A DNA stretch of 64,000 nt from Candidatus Poribacteria bacterium. Its GTDB lineage: Bacteria > Poribacteria > WGA-4E > GCA-2687025. A program made the position numbers and the translations under genes. Of the stretch, positions 53,973-62,902 are shown piece after piece (the first letter of the stretch is position 1; the number at the start of each line of letters is the position of its first letter). The DNA lies in NCBI GenBank assembly GCA_018644665.1, contig JABGQA010000115.1:1-64000 (forward strand), in the 5' to 3' direction. The notes below the pieces were generated by a model. The model did no database searches, was not told the origin of the DNA, and saw nothing but the letters and a program-made list of their open reading frames with translations.

Positions 53973-54389
53973 TCAGCAGGCGGCGTCCGCTCGGCACGCG
54001 ACGTGTGGCGGCGCGCTCGCCCTGCGCACGATCTCCTGCACCTGCTCGCTCAGCGCGATGCTGTCGAACGGCTTGGTCAGGTATCCGTCGGCGCCCAATG
54101 CCAACCCGGCGTCGATATCCTTCTGCTGGGCCTTGGCGCTCAGGAAGATGACGGGGATCGTGGCGGTCGTGTCGCTTGCCTTCAAGAGCCGCAGAACCTC
54201 ATGGCCGTCCATGCGCGGCATCATCACGTCCAACAGGATGACGTCGGGGCGTTCTGTTCGCGCGAGTTCCAGGCCGCGCAGCCCATCATCAGCGACGGTG
54301 ACGGTATGGCCGCCGAGGGTGCCGAGCGCCAGGCTGGCGACCATCTGGACGTCTGGCTCGTCTTCTATGAGCAGGACGTTGAGTGACAT
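53973..54389 (-). CDS. Single-domain response regulator
   Basis: This 138-residue receiver-only protein has the acidic pocket EDEP (Asp10), the phosphorylation site Asp54 in ILLDVMMP and the conserved Lys106 in YLTKPF. No output domain follows, so it acts by protein contact like CheY or Spo0F. The chosen ATG at 54389 has GGGGAGA upstream; the track's 51-residue N-terminal extension is not supported. It lies 82 bases after the histidine kinase gene on the same strand and is its likely partner. Confidence 0.88.
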   Translation of the reverse strand: MSLNVLLIEDEPDVQMVASLALGTLGGHTVTVADDGLRGLELARTERPDVILLDVMMPRMDGHEVLRLLKASDTTATIPVIFLSAKAQQKDIDAGLALGADGYLTKPFDSIALSEQVQEIVRRASAPPHVACRADAAC

Positions 54390-54471
54390 ATTCGGTCTCC
54401 CCAGTCTCGAGTCGGTGGAGTCGTACAAGGCTCGGCCACGCGACGGTGGCTTCTCCATCCATGGTGATCGC

Positions 54472-55587
54472 CTACGCGGCGCCCGGTGTGTCGGCGTCGT
54501 GTTCGGGGAGCGTGACGCGCACGGTTGTCCCCGCGGCCACACGAGAATCCAGAGTGATCTGACCCCTGAACTGCTCGACCAGCGCCTTGCAGATGCTCAG
54601 GCCCAAGCCGGAGCCGCCGCGTCCGCGCGTGGAGGAGGAGTCGACCTGGTAGAACTGGTCGAACACGCGGCCCTGTGATTCGACGGGGATGCCCGCCCCG
54701 TGGTCGCTGACCGACACTTCGACATCCGCGTCACCGCGCGTCACGTCGACCGTGACGGTTCCGCCTTCGGGCGAGAACTTCGCGGCGTTGGTAAGCAGAT
54801 CCGCCATCACCTGCATGAGCCGGTCGCGATCGACGAACACCGACACGTCGGCCGCCGCGTCGGCCAGCCCCAGGCTCACGCCGAATCGGTCGGCGTGTGG
54901 CTGGTTCGCGTGGACGGCCTCCCTAACGATCTCAGCGATGCCGTGCGGTCGCATGTCGAGCGTTAGTGTGCCAGGCCCCGGTCTGGTGTGGTCCAGGATG
55001 TCGTTCACGAGGCGCATGAGACGCCTGCTGTTGCGGGCGCCGATTTCGGTGATGCGCTTTGCCTCTTCGCTGAGGTCTCGGGCAACGCCCATTGTGAGCA
55101 TGTCGAGCGCTCCAACGATGGCCGCGAGCGGCGTGTGTAGCTCGTGCGTGAGATTCGCGATGAACTCATCCTTCATGCGCTCAACTTCTCGGCGTTCTGT
55201 GACGTCGCGGAAGGTGGCGACATAGAAGGGGTCAGACTGGACATCCGCCGCGACGATAGTCATCTCCAACCGGAACGAGGTCCCGTCGACGCGCTTGCCC
55301 CTGAGGTCGAGCGCGTGGGTATCGACCGCGCCGGGTCCATCGCCGCCGTCCGAGTCCAGCAGCGTCGATATGGGCTGCCCGAGTAGGGCCTCGGCTTCGT
55401 ACCCAAAGATCTGCGTAACGCTCGGGTTCACCGACGTAATGACGAGGTCATCGGCGGCGAACGTCGCGACCCCCTCCGACACCGCGCGGAATACCGCGTC
55501 GGCCCTGGATGCAGACCGCTGCGACCCGACACTGTCCAGCTCGTGCTGCACTGGTATGCAACGCCCTTCCGCCGATGCGGATCCCAC
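54472..55587 (-). CDS. PAS-domain sensor histidine kinase
   Basis: This 371-residue kinase has an N-terminal PAS domain (about 28-130; VFRAVSEGVATFAADDLVIT), then an HisKA domain with the phosphoaccepting His148 in NLTHELHTPLA, and a HATPase domain (LLTNAAKFSPEGG, SDHGAGIP, GRGGSGLGLSICKALVEQF). No membrane segment is seen, so it is probably a cytosolic sensor. The GTG start has GAGG upstream. It forms a two-component pair with the response regulator downstream. The signal is unknown. Confidence 0.9.
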   Translation of the reverse strand: MGSASAEGRCIPVQHELDSVGSQRSASRADAVFRAVSEGVATFAADDLVITSVNPSVTQIFGYEAEALLGQPISTLLDSDGGDGPGAVDTHALDLRGKRVDGTSFRLEMTIVAADVQSDPFYVATFRDVTERREVERMKDEFIANLTHELHTPLAAIVGALDMLTMGVARDLSEEAKRITEIGARNSRRLMRLVNDILDHTRPGPGTLTLDMRPHGIAEIVREAVHANQPHADRFGVSLGLADAAADVSVFVDRDRLMQVMADLLTNAAKFSPEGGTVTVDVTRGDADVEVSVSDHGAGIPVESQGRVFDQFYQVDSSSTRGRGGSGLGLSICKALVEQFRGQITLDSRVAAGTTVRVTLPEHDADTPGAA

Positions 55588-56352
55588 GTGTCTGCCTCGC
55601 GCATTGTCTACGGATGTATAGCGGCAGTCTACAGGCGCTGCCCGTAACTACCCGGAACCGAGGCTCTAGCCAAGATCGGTGGTCCGCGGAACGAGCGCGC
55701 CTGGGCTCAGGCAGCGTCGAGGTGGGTCGGGCCTCTGCGGCCGCGGGGATCTCCGCCTGCCATCGTCGCCAGATCTGGCCGGCCTGTCCACTATCGCTGG
55801 CAGCGATTCTCATGAGTGCGCCGACCTGAACCAACATCATGCTGCTTCCCCTACCTCGCCCTTCAGGCGGCCGGTCCGTCTGTGGATGCCTCCGACCCGT
55901 CACCGCCGGTGCGCCACGCCGGAGGCAATGCATCAGACATGCCAAATGCGCTGATTGTGCGCGGCGACGGGAGGCCAGACCGCGCCCTATGGGCGGCCGC
56001 AGGGCTCGGGGCGTCGCGTTGAACCGGCTGCGGCGACCGATGCGACCGGTGTCGTGGCGTCGCATTGTGCGACAGAAGGAGGATTTGCGTTGGCTTGGCG
56101 GGCGGGAGCGCCACGACATCGACCGGTCGCCGCGTGGGCCGTCGTCCGTCGGCCTCTTCGAACTGCGCTCGGCCGTGCCGCCCGCTCGCAAAACCGGCAG
56201 CGTGTGGGGACGGTGATGGCGCGGTACCAGCGCCGGTTGCCGGCGGCATGCGGGTCGGGACCTCGCGATTGTCCGCGATGGATGGTACACCTTGGCCGCA
56301 TGGCGCCGACGCATCAGCCACACCTCCCGACTGAACGAGAGTAAGGACGCAC
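55588..56352. other. 765-base region without a supported gene
   Basis: Only shadow-like Arg-rich frames occur here. The region separates the divergent histidine kinase and methyltransferase genes. I see no RNA gene, repeat or clear promoter pair. It is the second of two unusually long empty stretches in the window. Confidence 0.5.
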
Positions 56353-57057
56353 ATGACTGCGCTCGAAGACTTCCTGCGGACCCGGGCTGGCGGAGCCGTC
56401 CTCGACATTGCCTGTGGTGGTGGCGCCTTCGCGCGTCGGCTGGTTGACGGCCTCGCCTCATACCGTGGGGTCACCGGCCTCGACATCGTTGATAAACGGG
56501 AGGAGTTCCTCGGAAACATCGAGGGCGACGACGTCTCGTTCGTGGCGTCCGCGATCGGCGACTATCTGCGCGGCGATCATGGCTTCGACACCATCTCGAT
56601 ATCCAATGCCCTCCACCACCTAGAGGGTGTCGGTGACATCCTCCGCGATCTGCGTCGCATAGCGAATCCCAACGGTGTCGTCATCATCAGCGAGATGTAC
56701 GCCGACGACCTCACTCCGCCACAGCAGACCCAACGCGACCTGCACGCGATGATCGCGCGGCTGCACGTGGGCATGGGCGAATACCACCGAGCGACGTACA
56801 CGCGCGACGAGATCAACGGCTTCCTCGCGGGCGCAGGTTTGGGTGTCCTGCACGCGTTCGACGCGCCACACGACGATGCCCCGGTGGAGAAGGGAACCGA
56901 CGGGTTCGCGGGTAGGGCCGGGTCCGTCATGGCCGACGCGTATCCCGACGGCGCGCCGCCCGATGTCTCCGCGGAGTACGAACGGCTCAAGGCGCGCGCG
57001 ATCGCGATTGGAGTAGCGCGACCCCCGCAGTTGACGCTGGTCTGCGCCTACAGGTAG
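56353..57057 (+). CDS. Class I SAM-dependent methyltransferase
   Basis: This 234-residue protein has a standard SAM-binding fold: motif I is VLDIACGGGAFARRL, then GLDIVDKREEFL, DTISISNALHHLEGVGDIL and PNGVVIISEMYADD. The substrate is not predictable. AAGGA lies six bases before the ATG. A strong inverted repeat follows ten bases after its stop and may be its terminator. Confidence 0.86.
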   Translation: MTALEDFLRTRAGGAVLDIACGGGAFARRLVDGLASYRGVTGLDIVDKREEFLGNIEGDDVSFVASAIGDYLRGDHGFDTISISNALHHLEGVGDILRDLRRIANPNGVVIISEMYADDLTPPQQTQRDLHAMIARLHVGMGEYHRATYTRDEINGFLAGAGLGVLHAFDAPHDDAPVEKGTDGFAGRAGSVMADAYPDGAPPDVSAEYERLKARAIAIGVARPPQLTLVCAYR

Positions 57058-57067
57058 AGGCGGCATC

Positions 57068-57097
57068 CGTGTCTGACCGGACGGGCGGTCAGACACG
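57068..57097. terminator. Perfect 12-base-pair inverted repeat
   Basis: CGTGTCTGACCG-GACGGG-CGGTCAGACACG forms a perfect stem of 12 pairs and a six-base loop, eleven bases after the methyltransferase stop. No T tract follows, so it may be a terminator without poly-U or an operator for the next gene. It argues against the track's GTG start at 57069 for the following ORF. Confidence 0.5.
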
Positions 57098-57164
57098 CGT
57101 CGGGGCGAGCGCGAGCAACGTACTGATCCGCGCTGGCGCCATCCTGGGACAGAAGCGGATCACC

Positions 57165-57419
57165 ATGGTCCGGTACGCGCCCGACGGGGTCGGAAACGCC
57201 GGTGGCCCATCTGGGCTCACCGGCGCTGAGGCGGCGTTCGTCGCGCAGGCCTCCAGCCATTTCGCGGAGCAGAGCGCGCGGATGGCGGCGCTCGAGGAGT
57301 CCATGGCAGTGCTCCTCGGTCGCACACTCAGCATCGAGCGCGGGCTCAAGGTCGTCGCGGTCATGGTCGGAGGCATTATCGGGATGCTTGCCGGCTTGAT
57401 GCGTTCCACCATGTGGTAG
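57165..57419 (+). CDS. Small membrane protein with coiled-coil
   Basis: This 84-residue product has a Gly-rich N-terminus (YAPDGVGNAGGPSG), a helical region with coiled-coil character (HFAEQSARMAALEESMAVLL) and one C-terminal transmembrane helix (VVAVMVGGIIGMLAGLM). I chose the ATG at 57165; the longer GTG-initiated version begins inside a hairpin. It lies between a methyltransferase gene and the nitrilase cassette. The function is unknown. Confidence 0.5.
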   Translation: MVRYAPDGVGNAGGPSGLTGAEAAFVAQASSHFAEQSARMAALEESMAVLLGRTLSIERGLKVVAVMVGGIIGMLAGLMRSTMW

Positions 57420-57560
57420 GACCGGCGCTCGAGCGGTAGGCGCCCACAGCGCCCACAGCAATGCTGGCCCGTCGGGAGCGCGCGGAGGGCCAGCTTGTGT
57501 ACAGCGGCAGCACGGCAATAGCATGCCGCGGCGCCCAACGCCCGCTCGAGGAGGAGGACC

Positions 57561-58892
57561 ATGTCACAACTGAACGCCGCAGCGGTCGAGCCCTGGAGCC
57601 CGCACCCTAAGGCCGCGCCCGTCCTGGAACGGCAGGGCGACGCGTGCGTCACCGCGGCGAATGGCACGCGGACGTGCGTCGGAGGCTGGAACGTCCGGTA
57701 CGAGGACACGCAGCCGGGCGCGACCTACCTTGTCGCCTGCGACGCCCGCACAACGGGTACGCACGAGCCGGCCGACTCTCTGCGGTGCTTCGTCGAGTGG
57801 GCAGGCCAAGACGGCCGCCACTGGGAGTACCTGATGCCGGAGTTCCGCGACGGTGGAGCGATAGCCTTCTCGCGCGTCGTCACCGCTCCCGAGGGCTCGA
57901 CGGGGTTCAGCGTCCGCATGCTGTTCCGATGGTCGACGACCGGCACAGTGACGTGGCAGCCCCCGCGCGTCGAGACCGCGACGCGTCCCGAGCCGAAGCC
58001 GCCGGTGAAGGTGGCCCTCGTCACGGGCAAGGTCCGGGGCCGGCGTGGGCCGTTCCGCGAGGCGCAGGACAACATCGACTACTACTTGCCGCTATGCGAG
58101 GCGGCCGCGGCCGAGCAGCCGGACCTCATCGTCCTGCCCGAGATCGCGTTGCACTGGCACATCGACGACAGCCCCATCGATCTGGGGGTCACGACGGACT
58201 CCCCGGAAGCTGCTCCCTTCGCCGACCTTGCCAAGCGACACGGCCTGCATCTCCTTCTCGGAATGTACGAACGTGACGGCGACGCGGTCTTCAACAGCGC
58301 AGTGCTCTACGGCCCGGACGGCGACGTCGAAGGCGTCTACCGCAAGGTGCATCTCGCCGTCGGGGGTGAGGACGAGAACGGCCTCCTGGCCGGCGACGAC
58401 TTCCCGGTGTTCGACACGGACATCGGCCGCATCGGCTGCAACATCTGCATGGACTCGTCAGCGGCCGAGTCGTCGCGAATGGTCGGGCTCAACGGCGCCG
58501 ACTTCCTCCTCCTGCCCATCATGGGCGATCACCGGGCCGACCGTTGGACCGTTGGGTCGCCGCACTTCAGCGAGGAGCGGTGGAAGGCGATCATGCGCAC
58601 GCACGCGATGGACACGCAGCTTTGCATGGTCGTCGCGCGCAACGAGACACACGGAAGCTGCGTGGTCGACCGGAAGGGCGATGTCCTCGCCTGGAACGAG
58701 GGCGACCGCGACTTCGTGATCGCCACGGTCGAGATTGACGACGGCTACCGCACGTGGAACGGCGCGTGCTTCCGCGACGTGAACTGGATGCAGCGACGCC
58801 CGCACCTGTACCCCGAGTCCACGCGACCCGGGAACGTTGGCGGCGTCACCCAAGCGACCACCCTCCCAGGACGACGGGATTTGAGCAGATGA
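57561..58892 (+). CDS. Nitrilase-superfamily carbon-nitrogen hydrolase with N-terminal beta domain
   Basis: This 443-residue protein has an N-terminal beta-rich domain (about 1-145; WNVRYEDTQPGATYLVAC) that may bind carbohydrate. The nitrilase domain has the catalytic triad Glu194 (VLPEIAL), Lys262 (VYRKVHLA) and Cys296 (CNICMDSS). It hydrolyses an amide or nitrile. The ATG follows an excellent GGAGGAGG. Its stop overlaps the polysaccharide deacetylase start by four bases (ATGA), starting a coupled three-gene cassette. Confidence 0.88.
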   Translation: MSQLNAAAVEPWSPHPKAAPVLERQGDACVTAANGTRTCVGGWNVRYEDTQPGATYLVACDARTTGTHEPADSLRCFVEWAGQDGRHWEYLMPEFRDGGAIAFSRVVTAPEGSTGFSVRMLFRWSTTGTVTWQPPRVETATRPEPKPPVKVALVTGKVRGRRGPFREAQDNIDYYLPLCEAAAAEQPDLIVLPEIALHWHIDDSPIDLGVTTDSPEAAPFADLAKRHGLHLLLGMYERDGDAVFNSAVLYGPDGDVEGVYRKVHLAVGGEDENGLLAGDDFPVFDTDIGRIGCNICMDSSAAESSRMVGLNGADFLLLPIMGDHRADRWTVGSPHFSEERWKAIMRTHAMDTQLCMVVARNETHGSCVVDRKGDVLAWNEGDRDFVIATVEIDDGYRTWNGACFRDVNWMQRRPHLYPESTRPGNVGGVTQATTLPGRRDLSR

Positions 58893-59740
58893 GCGGCACA
58901 GTCCTTCTCGGCTACGACGTTGAGTCGGCATCGGACAGCACGGCGGGCTTCCTCGACGGAGCCGCCGAACTCCACACGCGGTTCGACGTGCCGTGGTCCA
59001 TCTACCTCGTCGGTACGACAGTCGAGGCGCGCGTGGACGACATCCTCCGCCACGTGGACGACCCGCTGCTGACGATCGGTCAGCACACGTACAGCCACAT
59101 GCTCCTCAAGTCCATCTACATGGACCCGCGCGACGGCAAGGAGGTGCACGGCGGCGCGCAGACGTATTTCATGCCGGGCGGGGCGTTGGGAGAACTTGAG
59201 GTCGAGATTGCGAAGACGCAGCAGGTCATCCGCGATCTGCTCGGTGTCGAGTGCGAGGGCCTTACGGGGCCGTGGGGCTACTACCGTGGATTGGCGGATC
59301 GCGAGGACATCCTCCGCGTGCTCCACGAGAACGGCATCCGTTGGGCGCGCACGAACGCGCGCGACTTCCGCGACTGCCAGCCCGTCCCGTTCACTCAACA
59401 GCCGTACTTCTACGAGCAGCAGGGCTACCCGGACATCCTGGAACTGGGCATCCAGGGCTATCAGGACGACTTCTACTGGGACCGATTCGACGACCGTCGG
59501 CATGGCGACACGTACCAGGACTACCTGTTCGCGACGGTGGAAGAGGTCGCGGCGAACGACTGGGTGTGGAACCTATGTAGTCACGACCACGGCACGTTCA
59601 CCGCGGAGATGTTCCACGCGACGAAGGGCAAGTGGTTGGGCGACTTCATCGAGCGCGCGAAGGACGTCGGCGTGCGCTTCGCGTCGCCGAAGCAGGTCTA
59701 CGACGAGATGGTGGCCGCACGCGAGGCCGCGGCCGAATGA
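58889..59740 (+). CDS. Polysaccharide deacetylase-like protein
   Basis: This 283-residue protein belongs to the NodB-like deacetylase family. The motif-1 Asp is in LLGYDVES, the metal-binding pair in GQHTYSHM, and later GPWGYYRG and CSHDHGTFT fit the family. It removes N- or O-acetyl groups from sugars or acts on related amide substrates. No signal peptide is seen, so the substrate may be small and intracellular. It overlaps the nitrilase stop and the PhyH start by four bases each. Confidence 0.88.
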   Translation: MSGTVLLGYDVESASDSTAGFLDGAAELHTRFDVPWSIYLVGTTVEARVDDILRHVDDPLLTIGQHTYSHMLLKSIYMDPRDGKEVHGGAQTYFMPGGALGELEVEIAKTQQVIRDLLGVECEGLTGPWGYYRGLADREDILRVLHENGIRWARTNARDFRDCQPVPFTQQPYFYEQQGYPDILELGIQGYQDDFYWDRFDDRRHGDTYQDYLFATVEEVAANDWVWNLCSHDHGTFTAEMFHATKGKWLGDFIERAKDVGVRFASPKQVYDEMVAAREAAAE

Positions 59741-60483
59741 CCGAACTCGCGGCACAGGTCTACGAGCGCGGATACTGCGTGATCGAGGCGGCGTATTCCG
59801 CGCAGGAATGCGCCGAAATCGAGGCGATTCTCGTCGACGCGTGGAGGCGGGACGAACGGGACACCATGGGAGGCGTGTTCGGCAGCGTCTTCCACCCCCT
59901 CCTGAAATACGCGCCCGACATGGCGCAGTTCTACGACCGCCCGGACATCGTCTCCGTCATTGCCGAAGTCCTCGAAGACGAAGTGTGTCTGGCGCACAGC
60001 GGCGCGCTTCTCGCCGACGAGACCCGGCAGTTCTGCGGATGGCACGTCCACCTGAACGGCGACCGCTACAACGAGTGGAGCCCAAAGCCCGACGACTACG
60101 GGAGCCAGGTTGAGCGCGTGCTTGGGAACGTCTACGTGCACGGGTCGAACGAGACAACGGGGGAACTGCTCGTGCATCCGCGCGCCGTCACGGACCCGTG
60201 GGAAGCCCCGCGCCAGGACCGAGGGGTGGAATGGGACGGGCAGGGGGTTCTTACGTGCCCGCCCGGATCCGTCGTGATCTTCGACACGGCGCTCTGGCAC
60301 GCCGCTCGGGCCCCGTCGCGAGCATGCCGTCGGTTCCTGTGGGGCGCCCACTACAGCCGCAAGGGCGACCCGCGACCGCACCGCGAGGACAACCTGCACG
60401 ACTCGCCGGAGTTACAGGCTCACCGCGCGGAGTACGCGACGTTCGCGGCGCTCACCGAGGAGCCGCCCGCGAAGTTCCGGTGA
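59737..60483 (+). CDS. Phytanoyl-CoA dioxygenase (PhyH) family protein
   Basis: This 248-residue Fe(II)/2-oxoglutarate dioxygenase has YCVIEAAYSAQECAEIEAIL, the metal region GWHVHLNGDR, and the distal His in DTALWHAARAPS with a downstream Arg for 2-oxoglutarate. The proximal site reads His-x-His rather than the usual HxD, which is worth checking. I chose the ATG at 59737, which overlaps the deacetylase stop (ATGA), over the track start 35 codons upstream. It is the third gene of the coupled cassette. Confidence 0.82.
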   Translation: MTELAAQVYERGYCVIEAAYSAQECAEIEAILVDAWRRDERDTMGGVFGSVFHPLLKYAPDMAQFYDRPDIVSVIAEVLEDEVCLAHSGALLADETRQFCGWHVHLNGDRYNEWSPKPDDYGSQVERVLGNVYVHGSNETTGELLVHPRAVTDPWEAPRQDRGVEWDGQGVLTCPPGSVVIFDTALWHAARAPSRACRRFLWGAHYSRKGDPRPHREDNLHDSPELQAHRAEYATFAALTEEPPAKFR

Positions 60484-60541
60484 CGTGCGCAGGTATCCGT
60501 CGCCGCGAGCGCGAAGGCTACGCTCCGGCCGGTGACGACAC

Positions 60542-62653
60542 TCATTGCAGATGCAACACCCCTTCGGCGCCGAGGGCGGAGTATGCCGCACGGCACATGG
60601 CGTATTCCGCCTCGATCGCCTTGGTGTCGGCAGGCGTCTTCATGTGGTCGAGCGTCTCCGCTAGCCGAACGGGACGCGGCGCGATGCCGGCCACGAGGTC
60701 GGACAGGTCGTACCGCCCGATGACCCCGGGGACCATCACGTTCACGTGACAGTCGTACAGCTCGTTCAGCGCCAACGACTTGTAGGAGATGAGCGAGCGG
60801 CGCGCGGTGACCGCCGACACACGAACGTCGAGCAGCGCGGCGTGCAGGGCCATCGCCGCGCCGAGCCCCACCCCAAGCAGCGAGACGTCGGACGGATCGA
60901 CATCGTCCCGCGAGACGGCGTAGTCCACGGCGCGCACGATGTCTCGCGCCCGCAGCCCGAGCAGCGGCAGACCGATCATGAAGCTCGTGTACGTCAGGTC
61001 TGTCTCGACGCCGTAGCGCGCGTAGTAGTCCCCACGATGGTCGTGCCGTGACTTAGTCTCGCCCATGCCACGTGGGTCGATGGCGATGACTACGGCGCCG
61101 TTGCGCGCGAGACGACGCACGCTGTCCATGTCGGCCGACTTGCCGTCCTCATGCACATAGACGACGGCCGGTAAGCGGCCCTCGTGGCCGTCGGCTCGGA
61201 CAACCAACGTCGGCACGTGGATGCCCGCCTCCGACGTGAAGACGACCTTCTCGACGCGTAACCCGTCCTCGGAGCGCGTCTCCAACGTCTGCGCGTGAAG
61301 CGGCCCTTCCGGCCGTTCCCACCCGAGGAGTCCCTGCACGGAGGCGAGCGTCGCGTCGCGGTGCCCGTCCACCGCCCCGGCGTCCCCAAGGCTCGCAGCC
61401 GGTGAGATGCGCGCCGTCGCGGCTTCTCGGTAGATGTCGAACACCGTCGTGCCGCCGAGCGACGTCAGTACCTGCCCTGTCTCCGTGCACTGCAGGGCTG
61501 CGTCCTCTTCCACGCCGATCTCGGGTTCTGTGTAGTCCGGCGTCGGATGCTGTAGGTGCAGGTTCATCCACCGGATCATCGCTTCGCGGAGTCCGAGCGT
61601 GAAGCCGTGTTGCTCGTCCACCTCTACGATCTCTACGGCATCCGGCGCGTCCACGGCGGCGTATGCGCGCTCCAACTCCTTGTGCGCTTCCCGGGCTCCC
61701 TCGATGGGGAAGAAATCACGAATCGCCGCGCCGATCTGCACGGGCCGCGGGGCCATGACGGACAGCAGGTCCGAGTGGTCGATTCCACGGGCGATCTGCG
61801 GGATGAAGTTCTGCTCGGGGTCCGCGGTGACGCGCGAGAGGAACCGGCGGCGTAGCGTGGTGATGTAGCAGTTGGGCGACCCCACCGCGACGCGCGGATC
61901 GACCGCGCACAGATACGTCGTCACCGTGCCGCCGCCGGAGTTGCCCATCACGCCGAACCGCGTGGCGTCCACGTCCTCGCGGGACTCCAGGTAGTCCAGG
62001 CACCGCATAGCGTCCCCTATGCGAATCTGCGCCAGGTTGAGGCCGATGAGATACCCCTGGTTCCCCTGGTGGCAATGCTCGCCGGTCCCGATTCCGATGA
62101 CGGAGCCGCCGGACTCATCGAGTATCTGTAGCCGCTCGCCCTGCGAGATCGGATCGAACGCAAGGACGACGTATCCCTGCTTCGCCGCCGAGATGTACGC
62201 GCGCTGATACCCCTCGTACGCCTTGCCGTTGTGCGAGTGACCGCAGGGGCTCAGCAACGCGGGATATGGGCCGGCTCCCCGAGTGGGGACGTAGACGTTC
62301 GCGGTGACGTAGAACTCCGGCCGGCTCTCGAAGATCACGTTCTCGACGCGGTAGCCGTCACGCTCCAGAACGCCGACGACCCGAGGGTTGAGAGGCGTTC
62401 GCTCGGGCAAGCCGCCCATCATGTCGATGAGCGTCTCTCGCACGTATTCCTGGCGTTGGCGCCACGCGTCCGCGCTGTCGAGGGCGTCGAGGGTCGTCGC
62501 GCGCTCGGCGTACTGTTCCTCGGTTACGCGCATCAGGGAGAGGAAGAGCTGTTCGGGCTCGTAGTCCTCGATCAGCGGTACGACCGCGCATTGGTCGACC
62601 GGATCATCTGCGGGCGTCGCGCCGAAGAGCGTCATGCACATGTACCACACCAC
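60542..62653 (-). CDS. Tandem alpha/beta hydrolase with degenerate second active site
   Basis: This 703-residue protein contains two alpha/beta hydrolase domains. The first has a complete nucleophile elbow, GNSGGG with Ser239, and a His in DEQHGFTLG. The second has GVGLG at about 594-598, with Gly596 where the Ser should be, so it is likely inactive or structural. The GTG at 62653 has GGGAGG seven bases upstream and is preferred over the later ATGs. It is related to acetyl-xylan-esterase-like enzymes. It converges on the PhyH gene. No clear signal peptide is visible. Confidence 0.82.
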   Translation of the reverse strand: MVWYMCMTLFGATPADDPVDQCAVVPLIEDYEPEQLFLSLMRVTEEQYAERATTLDALDSADAWRQRQEYVRETLIDMMGGLPERTPLNPRVVGVLERDGYRVENVIFESRPEFYVTANVYVPTRGAGPYPALLSPCGHSHNGKAYEGYQRAYISAAKQGYVVLAFDPISQGERLQILDESGGSVIGIGTGEHCHQGNQGYLIGLNLAQIRIGDAMRCLDYLESREDVDATRFGVMGNSGGGTVTTYLCAVDPRVAVGSPNCYITTLRRRFLSRVTADPEQNFIPQIARGIDHSDLLSVMAPRPVQIGAAIRDFFPIEGAREAHKELERAYAAVDAPDAVEIVEVDEQHGFTLGLREAMIRWMNLHLQHPTPDYTEPEIGVEEDAALQCTETGQVLTSLGGTTVFDIYREAATARISPAASLGDAGAVDGHRDATLASVQGLLGWERPEGPLHAQTLETRSEDGLRVEKVVFTSEAGIHVPTLVVRADGHEGRLPAVVYVHEDGKSADMDSVRRLARNGAVVIAIDPRGMGETKSRHDHRGDYYARYGVETDLTYTSFMIGLPLLGLRARDIVRAVDYAVSRDDVDPSDVSLLGVGLGAAMALHAALLDVRVSAVTARRSLISYKSLALNELYDCHVNVMVPGVIGRYDLSDLVAGIAPRPVRLAETLDHMKTPADTKAIEAEYAMCRAAYSALGAEGVLHLQ

Positions 62654-62902
62654 TGGATGTCCTCCCTGAGACCTCGCGTCACGGAACCGGCGACGTGCTT
62701 GGGCGCATGGTATGGGCCGCGGTCGCGGTGGGCAACGCCGCCCATGCCCAGCAGGCGTGTTGCGAGTGATCGCGTTCAGGCGGGCGCGCCTGGCCAGTGG
62801 TACCCATCCGCTTCGACCTGCGGCGGTTTCGAGAGGCGCAGCCGGAAACGGCGTCGGCGACCGCAGTCGACGTCCAGTGGCAGGGCCGTGCCTTCGCACG
62901 CG

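Noticed and set aside
55448-56461. 337-residue minus-strand ORF across the kinase 5' region
   Set aside because: Arg-rich shadow composition, no domain and overlap with two supported genes.
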